A DNA stretch of 26,408 bases from an uncultured Clostridia bacterium. GTDB taxonomy: Bacteria > Bacillota > Clostridia > Oscillospirales > CAG-272. The stretch is from the NCBI GenBank assembly GCA_904502055.1, contig CAJGDZ010000006.1, positions 1 through 26,408 of the forward strand. The letters run 5' to 3'. Shown in pieces: positions 7,011-13,073 of the stretch. The notes below the pieces were generated by a model. The model was given only the letters and a program-made list of their open reading frames with translations. It was not told the DNA's origin and did no database searches. The translations under genes were made by a program, and so were the position numbers. Position 1 is the first letter of the stretch, and each line of letters begins with the position of its first letter.

Positions 7011-7574
7011 TTATTCATATATAACGATGCGCTCGTCACTCCTCGTGTTCATGATGACAACGGGAAAGTGCACAGACTTATCTGCGCGCTCGATGGTGTG
7101 GAAGATCTCGGTGATGCGATCGATGGGCGGAAGATCGCGGTAGAGGCGTGCCGCACCGAGGGCGACCTCCTCGCTTTGGGGATATCCAATTGCGGCAAAG
7201 TCTTCCACCTCAAGAACCGTGCAGGCGGTGGTTGCAACAAACGCCTTGTCATCCTTGGCAACGGCGATCTCCTGACACAGACGACTGCCGTTCAGCCTCC
7301 CTTGATCCTTTAAGAGTGCTTTGGCTGTGGGGAGGATGTTTCGGATCATGGACGTTTGCGTGAGTGGGGCGTTAAGTGCCATAAAATCGGTATACCGCAG
7401 GGCATCCGCCTGTGCGACACCGGTGGTTGCCATGATCGCACCCGCCTTGCCGAGCGGACGCCACATCTTCAGGTTGTCTTGAAGAAGGATGTCCTTTGTA
7501 TTCACACCACCAAACGTATTTTCTATACTGGATGCCATCCAAATCGAATCCTTATCCTTCAGTATCAAAATCAT
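7011..7574 (-). CDS. Proteasome/HslV-like protein, non-catalytic subunit (B1)
   Basis: A 187-residue Ntn-hydrolase-fold relative and paralogue of subunit A beside it. ILILKDKDSIWMASS (2-16) aligns with the first strands of subunit A. However, its initiator Met falls at position 2 of the alignment, so there is no N-terminal Ser/Thr nucleophile, and Ser16 replaces the family Asp17. The lysine equivalent (NLKMW) is kept. The IGSG motif of subunit A reads AIGYPQS. The C-terminal half has ALGAARLYRDLPPIDRITEI. It lies 13 bases after A1 with a GGAGGAG site. It is probably a structural partner of A in a mixed ring, as inactive subunits are in eukaryotic proteasomes; that function is inferred. Confidence 0.75.
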   Translation of the reverse strand: MILILKDKDSIWMASSIENTFGGVNTKDILLQDNLKMWRPLGKAGAIMATTGVAQADALRYTDFMALNAPLTQTSMIRNILPTAKALLKDQGRLNGSRLCQEIAVAKDDKAFVATTACTVLEVEDFAAIGYPQSEEVALGAARLYRDLPPIDRITEIFHTIERADKSVHFPVVIMNTRSDERIVIYE

Positions 7575-7587
7575 ATGGTTCTCCTCC

Positions 7588-8184
7588 TTATTTTACAAGC
7601 TTATATTCTTTGTGTTCACTGTCGATCAGATAAAAGGGCGCGCTTACCGAGCAACGGTATTCTGCGGCGGTGCGGAGACATTCCGTAAGTCGACTGTGGA
7701 TCTCCTCCCGGTCCGTGATCTCCTCCTGATCTAAAGCTTCAAGCCCCGCATAGACCAGATCGTCGCCTGAGCCGATCGAGATAAAATGCTCGATCCTTAC
7801 AACCACGCCCGTGGACGGGATCCAAAAGAGCTTGTCCCGGTAGGCAAGGATAAGCGAGCACGCCCAGCGCGGCAGCTCGTTCTCCTCGTTTTCCAAAAGA
7901 TCGTTCTCCTCAAAGCACCGATGTATCTTGGGGACGATGTTCTCCACGATGTGCTTCTTGTCGAAATCGCCGCTTAACGGCAAGCAAAAGATATTCAGGT
8001 CGGCGGCAAGCAGCTCACCGCCCCGTTTCGAGCCAACCGACCCCAAAAGAATACCGTTGTCCAAAAGGTGGATCTTTCGGTTTCCTTCGCCGAGATAATT
8101 CCTTTGGCGGTCGCCTGTCGAGGTCTGCGTGTCGGCACCCATGTAAATTCGGTCGTTCTTCTTAATTGCTACTACTACGCTCAT
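7588..8184 (-). CDS. Proteasome/HslV-like peptidase, catalytic subunit (A1)
   Basis: A 198-residue Ntn hydrolase of the HslV/proteasome-beta fold. The start is the ATG at 8182-8184. It overlaps the stop of the AAA+ gene as ATGA and has AGGAGG at 8193-8198. After Met removal the chain begins SVVVAIKKNDRIYMGADTQT, aligning with E. coli HslV TTIVSVRRNGQVVIAGDGQA. Ser1 thus sits at the Thr1 nucleophile, Asp17 is kept, and Lys36 (GNRKIHLL) matches HslV Lys33. FISIGSGDD near residue 140 matches the HslV IGSG segment that holds the catalytic-site Ser. A longer in-frame start exists upstream but would bury the nucleophile. Probable role: ATP-dependent proteolysis with the coupled AAA+ protein. The fold is confident; activity is inferred. 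Confidence 0.85.
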   Translation of the reverse strand: MSVVVAIKKNDRIYMGADTQTSTGDRQRNYLGEGNRKIHLLDNGILLGSVGSKRGGELLAADLNIFCLPLSGDFDKKHIVENIVPKIHRCFEENDLLENEENELPRWACSLILAYRDKLFWIPSTGVVVRIEHFISIGSGDDLVYAGLEALDQEEITDREEIHSRLTECLRTAAEYRCSVSAPFYLIDSEHKEYKLVK

Positions 8185-9299
8185 ATAACTTTCCTCCTTA
8201 ACATAATGGCGTTCTTGCTCTCGGAAATCGAGGCGATGGCCTCCAAGAGCTCTTGTTTGGTGATCACGGTGTCCTCGGGCGCACCGCCGATGATGCTTCG
8301 AATGGCCGCCAGCTTGGCCTTCTCGCACACAAGCTCGATGTCGGCGCCCGAGAAACCCTCGCACGCCTTGGCAAGCTCCGTCATTCGCATAGACTCGCAG
8401 GGCACGCCCTTCATGCGCATCTTAAACATGGCCGCGCGATCCTTCTCGTTGGGCAGGGGGATGTAGATCTTCTCGTCAAAGCGCCCCGGACGGAGAATGG
8501 CGGGGTCAAGATCCTGCAGGCGGTTGGTGGCGGCGAGGATGGTCAGATTGCCGCCCGCCTTTGAGATGCCGTCCATCTGGGTCAGAAGCTCGGCCACCAC
8601 GCGGTTGTTGGCGACGTTTCCGTTATCGCCGCGCTTCGGGGCAATGGCGTCGATCTCATCAAAGAAGATGACCGCGCTCTTCTCGGCACGCGCCTGCTCA
8701 AACAGGGCGCGGATGTTGCCCTCGGTCTCGCCAAACCACTTGCTTCCAAGGTCGGAGAACTTGATGGGGAAGAAGGTGGCGCCCGTCTCGTGCGCGATGG
8801 CCTTGGCGATCATGGTCTTTCCGTTGCCGGGAGGGCCGTACATAATGAAGCCGCCGCCCGGCTTCTTGTGGAAACGTTCGTACAGCTCTGCGTGCTTCTT
8901 GGGGTTGATGACCATGTCGCGGATCTGTTGCTTGACGGTCTCAAGACCGATGACGTCGGCAAAGGAAACGTCGGGGATATCTTCCTTCCTAAAGGCAAAG
9001 TCGCTCGCCGTCTCTTCGTCCTTGGCGGTGGGAGCGGAGACCGCCTCGCTCGCCGCCGAAGAGCGGCGCGACTTGTCCTTGTGCATTCGGTTCAGATCCT
9101 TTAAGTGTCCCGCTAGCTCAAGGATCATCTCCTTCAGCTCGCTTTCCTCGTCGTCTGCCACCCACGGCAGACACTCCTGCATACTCTTCATCGCGATGCG
9201 AAGGTAGTTGGAGGCAAGGGCATAGTCGCCCTTGACCATATACATAAGGCCGTTGAGATACTGCCGCTCGTACTTGGCTTTCATTGCATTAAGATCCAT
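8181..9299 (-). CDS. Vps4/Cdc48-type AAA+ ATPase with MIT-like N-terminus
   Basis: A 372-residue classical AAA+ ATPase, expected to form a hexamer that unfolds proteins. Residues 1-75 are helical and resemble an MIT/TPR-like hairpin domain (YLNGLMYMVKGDYALASNYL); 76-105 is a charged linker. The AAA core has Walker A GPPGNGKT (155-162), pore loop KWFGE (187-191), Walker B IFFDEID (211-217), sensor 1 Asn259, and arginine fingers in RPGRF (270-274). The C-terminus MLRRKVI lacks the HbYX motif that proteasomal ATPases use for docking. The codons for this tail contain the ribosome binding site of A1, and its TGA overlaps the A1 ATG. This makes it the likely unfoldase for the A/B particle. The partner assignment is inferred from coupling. 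Confidence 0.93.
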   Translation of the reverse strand: MDLNAMKAKYERQYLNGLMYMVKGDYALASNYLRIAMKSMQECLPWVADDEESELKEMILELAGHLKDLNRMHKDKSRRSSAASEAVSAPTAKDEETASDFAFRKEDIPDVSFADVIGLETVKQQIRDMVINPKKHAELYERFHKKPGGGFIMYGPPGNGKTMIAKAIAHETGATFFPIKFSDLGSKWFGETEGNIRALFEQARAEKSAVIFFDEIDAIAPKRGDNGNVANNRVVAELLTQMDGISKAGGNLTILAATNRLQDLDPAILRPGRFDEKIYIPLPNEKDRAAMFKMRMKGVPCESMRMTELAKACEGFSGADIELVCEKAKLAAIRSIIGGAPEDTVITKQELLEAIASISESKNAIMLRRKVI

Positions 9300-9311
9300 A
9301 GATGCTCCTCC

Positions 9312-9932
9312 TTACATATTCAGCAGATCGTTTATGGTTTCGGTAAAGCTTTGGTCGTTGCGAAGGATGTCCAGCCAGCAGGTAAAGATCTCTTTGATCT
9401 CATCAAGATCATTTATATCACAGTTACAGCTGTTGGAGAGGTATAAGTGCCCGCCTCCGTCATCAAGAAACACGATCTTGGAAAGTGGGCTTTGGTTCAA
9501 AAATCTCTCGACGGCGTCTGCGCGCGCTTCGTACTGCTCGTCCTTGGCCAAAATGACGGTGGAAATGGACAGCTGGCCGTCGTACTCATCGAAAGAAAGC
9601 GAGATCTCATCGTCGCTGAACGGAAAGATCGCATCAAGATCGATCAGAAAGCTCAGTTCTTCGGGTTCGGGGACAAGAAGGGGGTCGAGAGGGGATGCAG
9701 GCGGTGCGTCGCCGAACCTGCTCACCGAGTCGGCAAAGGAATCCGGGTCGATCTCCTCGTTAGACTTCGTTGCCGCGCCAAACTCTTCGGGGTGCTCGGC
9801 TATGTACTGATCTACCTCAAGGGCAACCTCGTCCACGTCGCAACGCGAGCGAAGCTCGTCCATGCTGAGGTCAAGCTCCTTGGAAAGAACCGAAAGAAGG
9901 GTTTCTACGATCTGATTGTTTCTGTTGCTCAT
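9312..9932 (-). CDS. Hypothetical acidic protein, possibly YbjN-like C-terminus
   Basis: A 206-residue, strongly acidic protein. Residues 1-60 are helical (VETLLSVLSKELDLSMDEL and on), followed by an acidic/proline-rich linker (60-95). The C-terminal 110 residues alternate strands and helices (LSISTVILAKDEQYEARADA, then SKIVFLDDGGGHLYLSNSC). That pattern is reminiscent of the YbjN/type III secretion chaperone-like fold, but similarity is weak and I would not rely on it. It has an AAGGAG site, sits 22 bases after the Sel1 gene and 12 bases before the AAA+ gene, and is clearly in that operon. A chaperone or adaptor role for the ATPase is speculation. Confidence 0.72.
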   Translation of the reverse strand: MSNRNNQIVETLLSVLSKELDLSMDELRSRCDVDEVALEVDQYIAEHPEEFGAATKSNEEIDPDSFADSVSRFGDAPPASPLDPLLVPEPEELSFLIDLDAIFPFSDDEISLSFDEYDGQLSISTVILAKDEQYEARADAVERFLNQSPLSKIVFLDDGGGHLYLSNSCNCDINDLDEIKEIFTCWLDILRNDQSFTETINDLLNM

Positions 9933-9954
9933 ATGCTTTCTCCTTAAAGTATAT

Positions 9955-10815
9955 TTATATCGATATCGGGTTCGATTCGTCCGGGATCAGCAAAGGGACT
10001 CTGTGGCTCCTCGGGGTACCAAGGTTGCCCGTAATGGGACGGAAATAGCCGTGAGATGACAGCAGCTCGAGTCGGCCAAGGTCGATTCGGTAGGTCTTCG
10101 CGATATCGGCGTTGGCAAGCAAATACTGTGCCGCTTCCGCGGATTGGTAATTCACAGCGGCGGAGTAGAGCTTCCTATAGCCGTCTGCAGGATTAAACTC
10201 TCCGCCAAGGCCTTCAATGGCGGCCTTGCCGAGCATCAGAAGGCGAATCCCCGCCGCACGGGGGGAATCGTCGGAAGGCCGAATGCTTTCGTATGCGGCC
10301 ACCGCTTCCTCTCCGTCGGCCTCGATCACCTCATAACGCTTGTCCTCAAGATCGGGATCAAAGCCCTCGCCCGCAAGGAGCGGGACGCTTACGTCCCTGT
10401 AGATCACGCGGCAAAAGGGAATCAGTGAGAGACATTCGATCTCTACGGGGTCATAGGCGCAGCCGAGAATATACGCCATACCGAGATAGAGCTTGGCGTC
10501 GTTCGACCCAAGCTGTGCCGCACGCTGCATCAGTTCAATGGCTTTGGCAAAATCGACCGGCACGCCCTGGCCGCGCAAATACAGGATCGCCATGTTGTAG
10601 CAAGCCGCGCCGCCCTCGGCCATGGACGCGGCCACGTAGCACTCCATCGCCTTGTGGTAATCGCGCATAGCGCCGATGCCGCGGTGGAACATGTAACCTG
10701 CGTTCATCGCGGCGGTTTCGTCGTGCTCGTCTCGGGCAAGACATAGGTAGGCGTCGAGCGCCTCCTTGTGCTTGCCTGTTAAGAATAAAACGTTGGCTTC
10801 CGTGAGTGATTTCAT
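9955..10815 (-). CDS. Sel1-like repeat protein
   Basis: A 286-residue protein with alpha/alpha repeats of the Sel1 (TPR-related) type. Clear units are DYHKAMECYVAASMAEGGAA followed by CYNMAILYLRGQGV (about 52-87), and DFAKAIELMQRAAQLGSNDA followed by KLYLGMAYILG (about 90-120); weaker units surround them. Residues about 140-195 break the pattern with an acidic insert. No signal peptide. Such repeats bind proteins, so it may be a scaffold or substrate adaptor for the downstream ATPase/peptidase. It is the first gene of the leftward operon, with AGGAG seven bases before ATG, and follows a copy of the WYL-type operator. A decayed paralogue lies at 24091-24428. Confidence 0.85.
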   Translation of the reverse strand: MKSLTEANVLFLTGKHKEALDAYLCLARDEHDETAAMNAGYMFHRGIGAMRDYHKAMECYVAASMAEGGAACYNMAILYLRGQGVPVDFAKAIELMQRAAQLGSNDAKLYLGMAYILGCAYDPVEIECLSLIPFCRVIYRDVSVPLLAGEGFDPDLEDKRYEVIEADGEEAVAAYESIRPSDDSPRAAGIRLLMLGKAAIEGLGGEFNPADGYRKLYSAAVNYQSAEAAQYLLANADIAKTYRIDLGRLELLSSHGYFRPITGNLGTPRSHRVPLLIPDESNPISI

Positions 10816-10860
10816 AGCATCTCTCCTTTCGATTGTGATAGAAACGAGTGCCCTTGTTAC

Positions 10861-11031
10861 CCTCCTCCCGTTTGCGCTCGTATAAATAAGATACGCATAA
10901 ATGCGACATTATTTGTGTCGCGTTTGAGAAGTTGTCGCCGACGTTCTTCCCCCTCCTTTTTCAGAGGGGAAAAGCGGCAGAGGACAATATACGGGAAACG
11001 TCGACAAAACACTTTTTTATTTCGAAAATTT
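10861..11031 (-). promoter_or_regulatory. Regulatory region of the Sel1-AAA-peptidase operon (repeat copy 1)
   Basis: This gap of about 215 bases between the FtsH-like gene and the Sel1 gene resembles, at base level, the region upstream of the FtsH-like gene (about 12405-12600). Shared blocks on the minus strand, in order, are AAAGTGTTTT, GCCGCTTTTCCC, TTYTCAAA, the palindrome CRACAYAAATAATGTYG, GTATCTTAT and GGAGGRTAMCA. No clean consensus -35/-10 pair is visible, so the promoter may need an activator or another sigma factor. The duplication implies that both units are controlled in the same way. Confidence 0.6.
10903..10921. promoter_or_regulatory. Palindromic operator upstream of the Sel1 gene (site 1)
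   Basis: GCGACA and TGTCGC are perfect 6-bp arms around TTATTTG. The minus-strand core CGACACAAATAATGTCG matches the sites upstream of the FtsH-like and WYL genes. Probable binding site of the WYL regulator. Confidence 0.65.
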
Positions 11032-12306
11032 TTAGTGATTGTCGGCAAGGGACTCGGTATACTCACGGTATACCTCAAGGATCTCGTCCTTCTGAAGGGT
11101 GTATTTCTCAAGCAACAGCTTTGCCAGCCGCTCAACGAGCAGCCTGTGCTTGCTGAGAAGCTCCATGGTCTCGTCCTCGCAGCTGCGAAGGATTTCCTCG
11201 ATCTTTCGCTCGCAAAGGCGGGTCTTTTCGTCGGAAGACTTTACGGGGAAGATTCTAAGATACTCTACTCCGTAGCATGACTCCTTCATCACAAGCCGAA
11301 CTCCGACAGAAACAGCCTCGTCGTAGTCCCTCGCAGCACCGAAAGAGACGTCGTCCGTGAAGAACAATCGCTCGGCACAACGGCCTGCAACCAGCGTCTT
11401 GATCTTGGAAAGCGCGGCGTTTTGGGAGTGAATGGGAAGCGATATGAAGGAATATCCCGCGGTGTCGCCTTGCGCGCGGATGCTCGCGCCCTCCACAACG
11501 TCGGGGATCGACAGAAGAGCCATGGTAAGATGCCCTGCCTCGTGATAGGCAGTGGTCTCCAGACGCTCGGTCTGCTCGGCGGGGCGGCAGACCCCATCCA
11601 TCGCCTTTTCCGCTATGGCAAGGATCGCGTCTTGTCTACGAATCGACGCTTGGCCGTCCAGCACGTTTCGAATGCCGATCTCGTTGATCAGACACTCAAT
11701 GTCAGCCCCCGAACAGCCCTCGGTCAATCGGGCAAATTCGTCCACGCTGAAGCCATCGTCCATCGTTTGGCGGTTCAGATAATGTAAAATGATCTCGCTT
11801 CGGTCGGCAAACGAGGGGAGCGGGAGGCGAAATACACGGTCAAAGCGACCGCTGCGGCGAAGCGAATCGGGAACGTAGCGCGGATCGTTCGCGGTGGCCA
11901 ACAGAAGGACACCCGGTCGGTGATAGCATTGGATGGCATTCAGCAGAATGCTGTTCTCGGGCGTGTTGTCGACGCGCGAGTTGCCGAGCAGCTTTTCGAT
12001 CTCGTCCAGAAAAACGATCGAGGGCTGTACGCGCGCGGCCTCCTCAAAGCAGGCGCGAAGCAGCTCGGAGAGGGTCTTTTGGGAGCTGACCTCGCTGTGG
12101 TTGACGCGAACACAAGGCACGCCCGATTCCTCAATCAACGCCTCGGCAAGAACCGTCTTGCCCACGCCCGGCTCGCCGATCAGCAAAATGCCCGTGGGCA
12201 AATGAAGCCCAAGACGCGTGATCTCGTCGTAGTTCTTGATCAGATGACAGATCTCCTGAAGGTTCTTCTTTTCACTTGAATATCCGGCAATGTTCGTAAA
12301 GTTCAT
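11032..12306 (-). CDS. Soluble FtsH-like AAA+ / M41 metalloprotease
   Basis: A 424-residue protein combining an AAA+ module and an M41 zinc peptidase as in FtsH, but with no membrane segments. It begins straight at the AAA domain (NFTNIAGYSSEKK, matching FtsH 'F.DVAG.dEAK'). Walker A GEPGVGKT (44-51), Walker B VFLDEIE (98-104) and the SGRFDR finger (152-157) are intact. The peptidase has HEAGH (255-259) and Asp327 in GAARDYDEA as third zinc ligand. The aromatic pore loop of FtsH (F-V-G) is not seen: VNHSEVSSQKTLSEL lies there. The ATG at 12304-12306 has AAGGAG eight bases upstream; an earlier in-frame TTG is too close to that site. It has its own operator upstream. Substrate unknown. Confidence 0.92.
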   Translation of the reverse strand: MNFTNIAGYSSEKKNLQEICHLIKNYDEITRLGLHLPTGILLIGEPGVGKTVLAEALIEESGVPCVRVNHSEVSSQKTLSELLRACFEEAARVQPSIVFLDEIEKLLGNSRVDNTPENSILLNAIQCYHRPGVLLLATANDPRYVPDSLRRSGRFDRVFRLPLPSFADRSEIILHYLNRQTMDDGFSVDEFARLTEGCSGADIECLINEIGIRNVLDGQASIRRQDAILAIAEKAMDGVCRPAEQTERLETTAYHEAGHLTMALLSIPDVVEGASIRAQGDTAGYSFISLPIHSQNAALSKIKTLVAGRCAERLFFTDDVSFGAARDYDEAVSVGVRLVMKESCYGVEYLRIFPVKSSDEKTRLCERKIEEILRSCEDETMELLSKHRLLVERLAKLLLEKYTLQKDEILEVYREYTESLADNH

Positions 12307-12404
12307 AAGCAATACTCCTTTTTCTTTTCGTAATTTTTCGTTATTAAGGCTTGGGGACGGTGGCTTTTGATGTCCGCTCCCCGACTTCGCGGTCAGTTAA
12401 GGCG

Positions 12405-12600
12405 TATTTGGTATCCTCCTCTCACAATCGCCCGGCATAGGATAAGATACACAGAAAAGCAACATTATTTATGTTGTGTTTTTGAAAAATTTTGCCGTTT
12501 TTCTCCAAAATTTGACGTCAGTCCGTTTTTTGGGAAAAAGCGGCGAAGGATAAGATACGCGCATTTTTGCAAAAACACTTTTTAATTTTTGAAATTTTTT
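12405..12600 (-). promoter_or_regulatory. Regulatory region of the FtsH-like gene (repeat copy 2)
   Basis: The untranslated region upstream of the FtsH-like gene carries the same ordered blocks as the region before the Sel1 gene (10861-11031). GTATCTTATCC occurs here twice, at about 12439-12449 and 12548-12558. No strong TTGACA box is present. It may be an activator-dependent promoter or be read by an alternative sigma factor. The similarity is seen directly; promoter activity is inferred. Confidence 0.55.
12460..12476. promoter_or_regulatory. Palindromic operator upstream of the FtsH-like gene (site 2)
   Basis: CAACAT and ATGTTG are perfect arms around TTATT; the minus strand reads CAACATAAATAATGTTG. 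It has the same length and core as site 1, with compensating changes in both arms (CGACA/TGTCG against CAACA/TGTTG). Compensating changes support a dimer-binding site rather than chance. Confidence 0.68.
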
Positions 12601-12653
12601 ACACATTGGAATGCAAGGGGTTGGGCAAACCTGGGCGTAGAAATAAAACGCGT

Positions 12654-12690
12654 AAAAAAACAACTCCTCGGAGGATGTTCCTTGGAGTTG
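12654..12690 (-). terminator. Rho-independent terminator, leftward
   Basis: On the minus strand CAACTCC (12684-12690) pairs with GGAGTTG (12661-12667), followed by seven T (12654-12660). It would stop a leftward transcript arriving from the region around 12700-13000, where no minus-strand gene or promoter is evident. It may shield the FtsH-like gene from antisense transcription or end an unseen small RNA. Confidence 0.55.
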
Positions 12691-12753
12691 GAGAAGTGGC
12701 GGTTGAAACAATGTCATCGTTGAAGTCAAAGCTCTTAACTTTGTTGTAACCTA

Positions 12754-12782
12754 TTGACTTTTTTATAAATATGTAGTAAAAT
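12754..12782 (+). promoter_or_regulatory. SigA-type promoter of a small RNA
   Basis: TTGACT (12754-12759) and TAAAAT (12777-12782) with a 17-base spacer; predicted start near 12789. There is no protein-coding gene behind it before the terminator at 12918-12944. Confidence 0.75.
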
Positions 12783-12788
12783 AGCTAC

Positions 12789-12944
12789 ATGATCTGCATA
12801 ACCTTTTCCCCACGGGATAAAACTTTGAAAAAGGTGTGTCCTCTTTTTCTTGTACCCTGTGGGAAAAGATTATGTAGCAGTAACGCGCGAAAGCGCAAAA
12901 GAAGGAACGCACTTTTTCTGCGCTCCCTTGGGGGCGCAGTTTTT
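12789..12944 (+). ncRNA. Candidate structured small RNA of about 155 nt, class unknown
   Basis: Between a good promoter and a strong terminator lies non-coding sequence with extensive pairing. CATAACCTTTTCCC (12797-12810) plus ACGGG (12812-12816) pair with CCCTGTGGGAAAAGATTATG (12855-12874), with one mismatch and one bulge. An inner helix GAAAAAGG / CCTCTTTTTC caps it. Next comes a GCGC-GAAA-GCGC mini-hairpin (12885-12896) with a GNRA loop, then the terminator helix. No start codon with a convincing ribosome binding site is present. The long broken hairpin invites comparison with 6S RNA, but I cannot assign a family. The structure is seen; transcription is inferred. Confidence 0.6.
12918..12944 (+). 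terminator. Rho-independent terminator of the small RNA
   Basis: CTGCGCTCCC pairs with GGGGGCGCAG (12918-12939, one T-G pair) and is followed by five T. It separates the small RNA from the WYL gene. Confidence 0.85.
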
Positions 12945-12977
12945 GTATATTCCCATCCCATTATAAAACAAAACGCC

Positions 12978-13025
12978 ACATTATTCGTGTTTCAAAAAGA
13001 AATTTAATTCCAACACAAATAATGT
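12978..13025. promoter_or_regulatory. Pair of inverted operator sites upstream of the WYL gene (sites 3 and 4)
   Basis: ACATTATTCGTGT (12978-12990) and ACACAAATAATGT (13013-13025) are facing copies of the same core found in sites 1 and 2, 35 bases apart. Together they form an extended inverted repeat that overlaps the region where the -35 box of the WYL promoter should be. A TACAAT -10-like box follows at 13038-13043. The arrangement fits autoregulation by the WYL protein, with two dimers or a loop. Confidence 0.65.
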
Positions 13026-13073
13026 GCGATTTTGAGTTACAATGAGAATGAGAAAAAATGTGCGAGGTGGCCG

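Noticed and set aside
7588..8364. Longer version of subunit A1 starting upstream (258 codons)
   Set aside because: The extra part lies inside the AAA+ gene, is Arg/Gly-rich nonsense in composition, and would bury the N-terminal serine; ATG 8184 with AGGAGG and the match to A2 fix the start.
12567..12749. Short plus-strand frame containing ATG directly after GGAGG near 12675
   Set aside because: No spacing between the supposed ribosome binding site and ATG, and it overlaps a leftward terminator hairpin.
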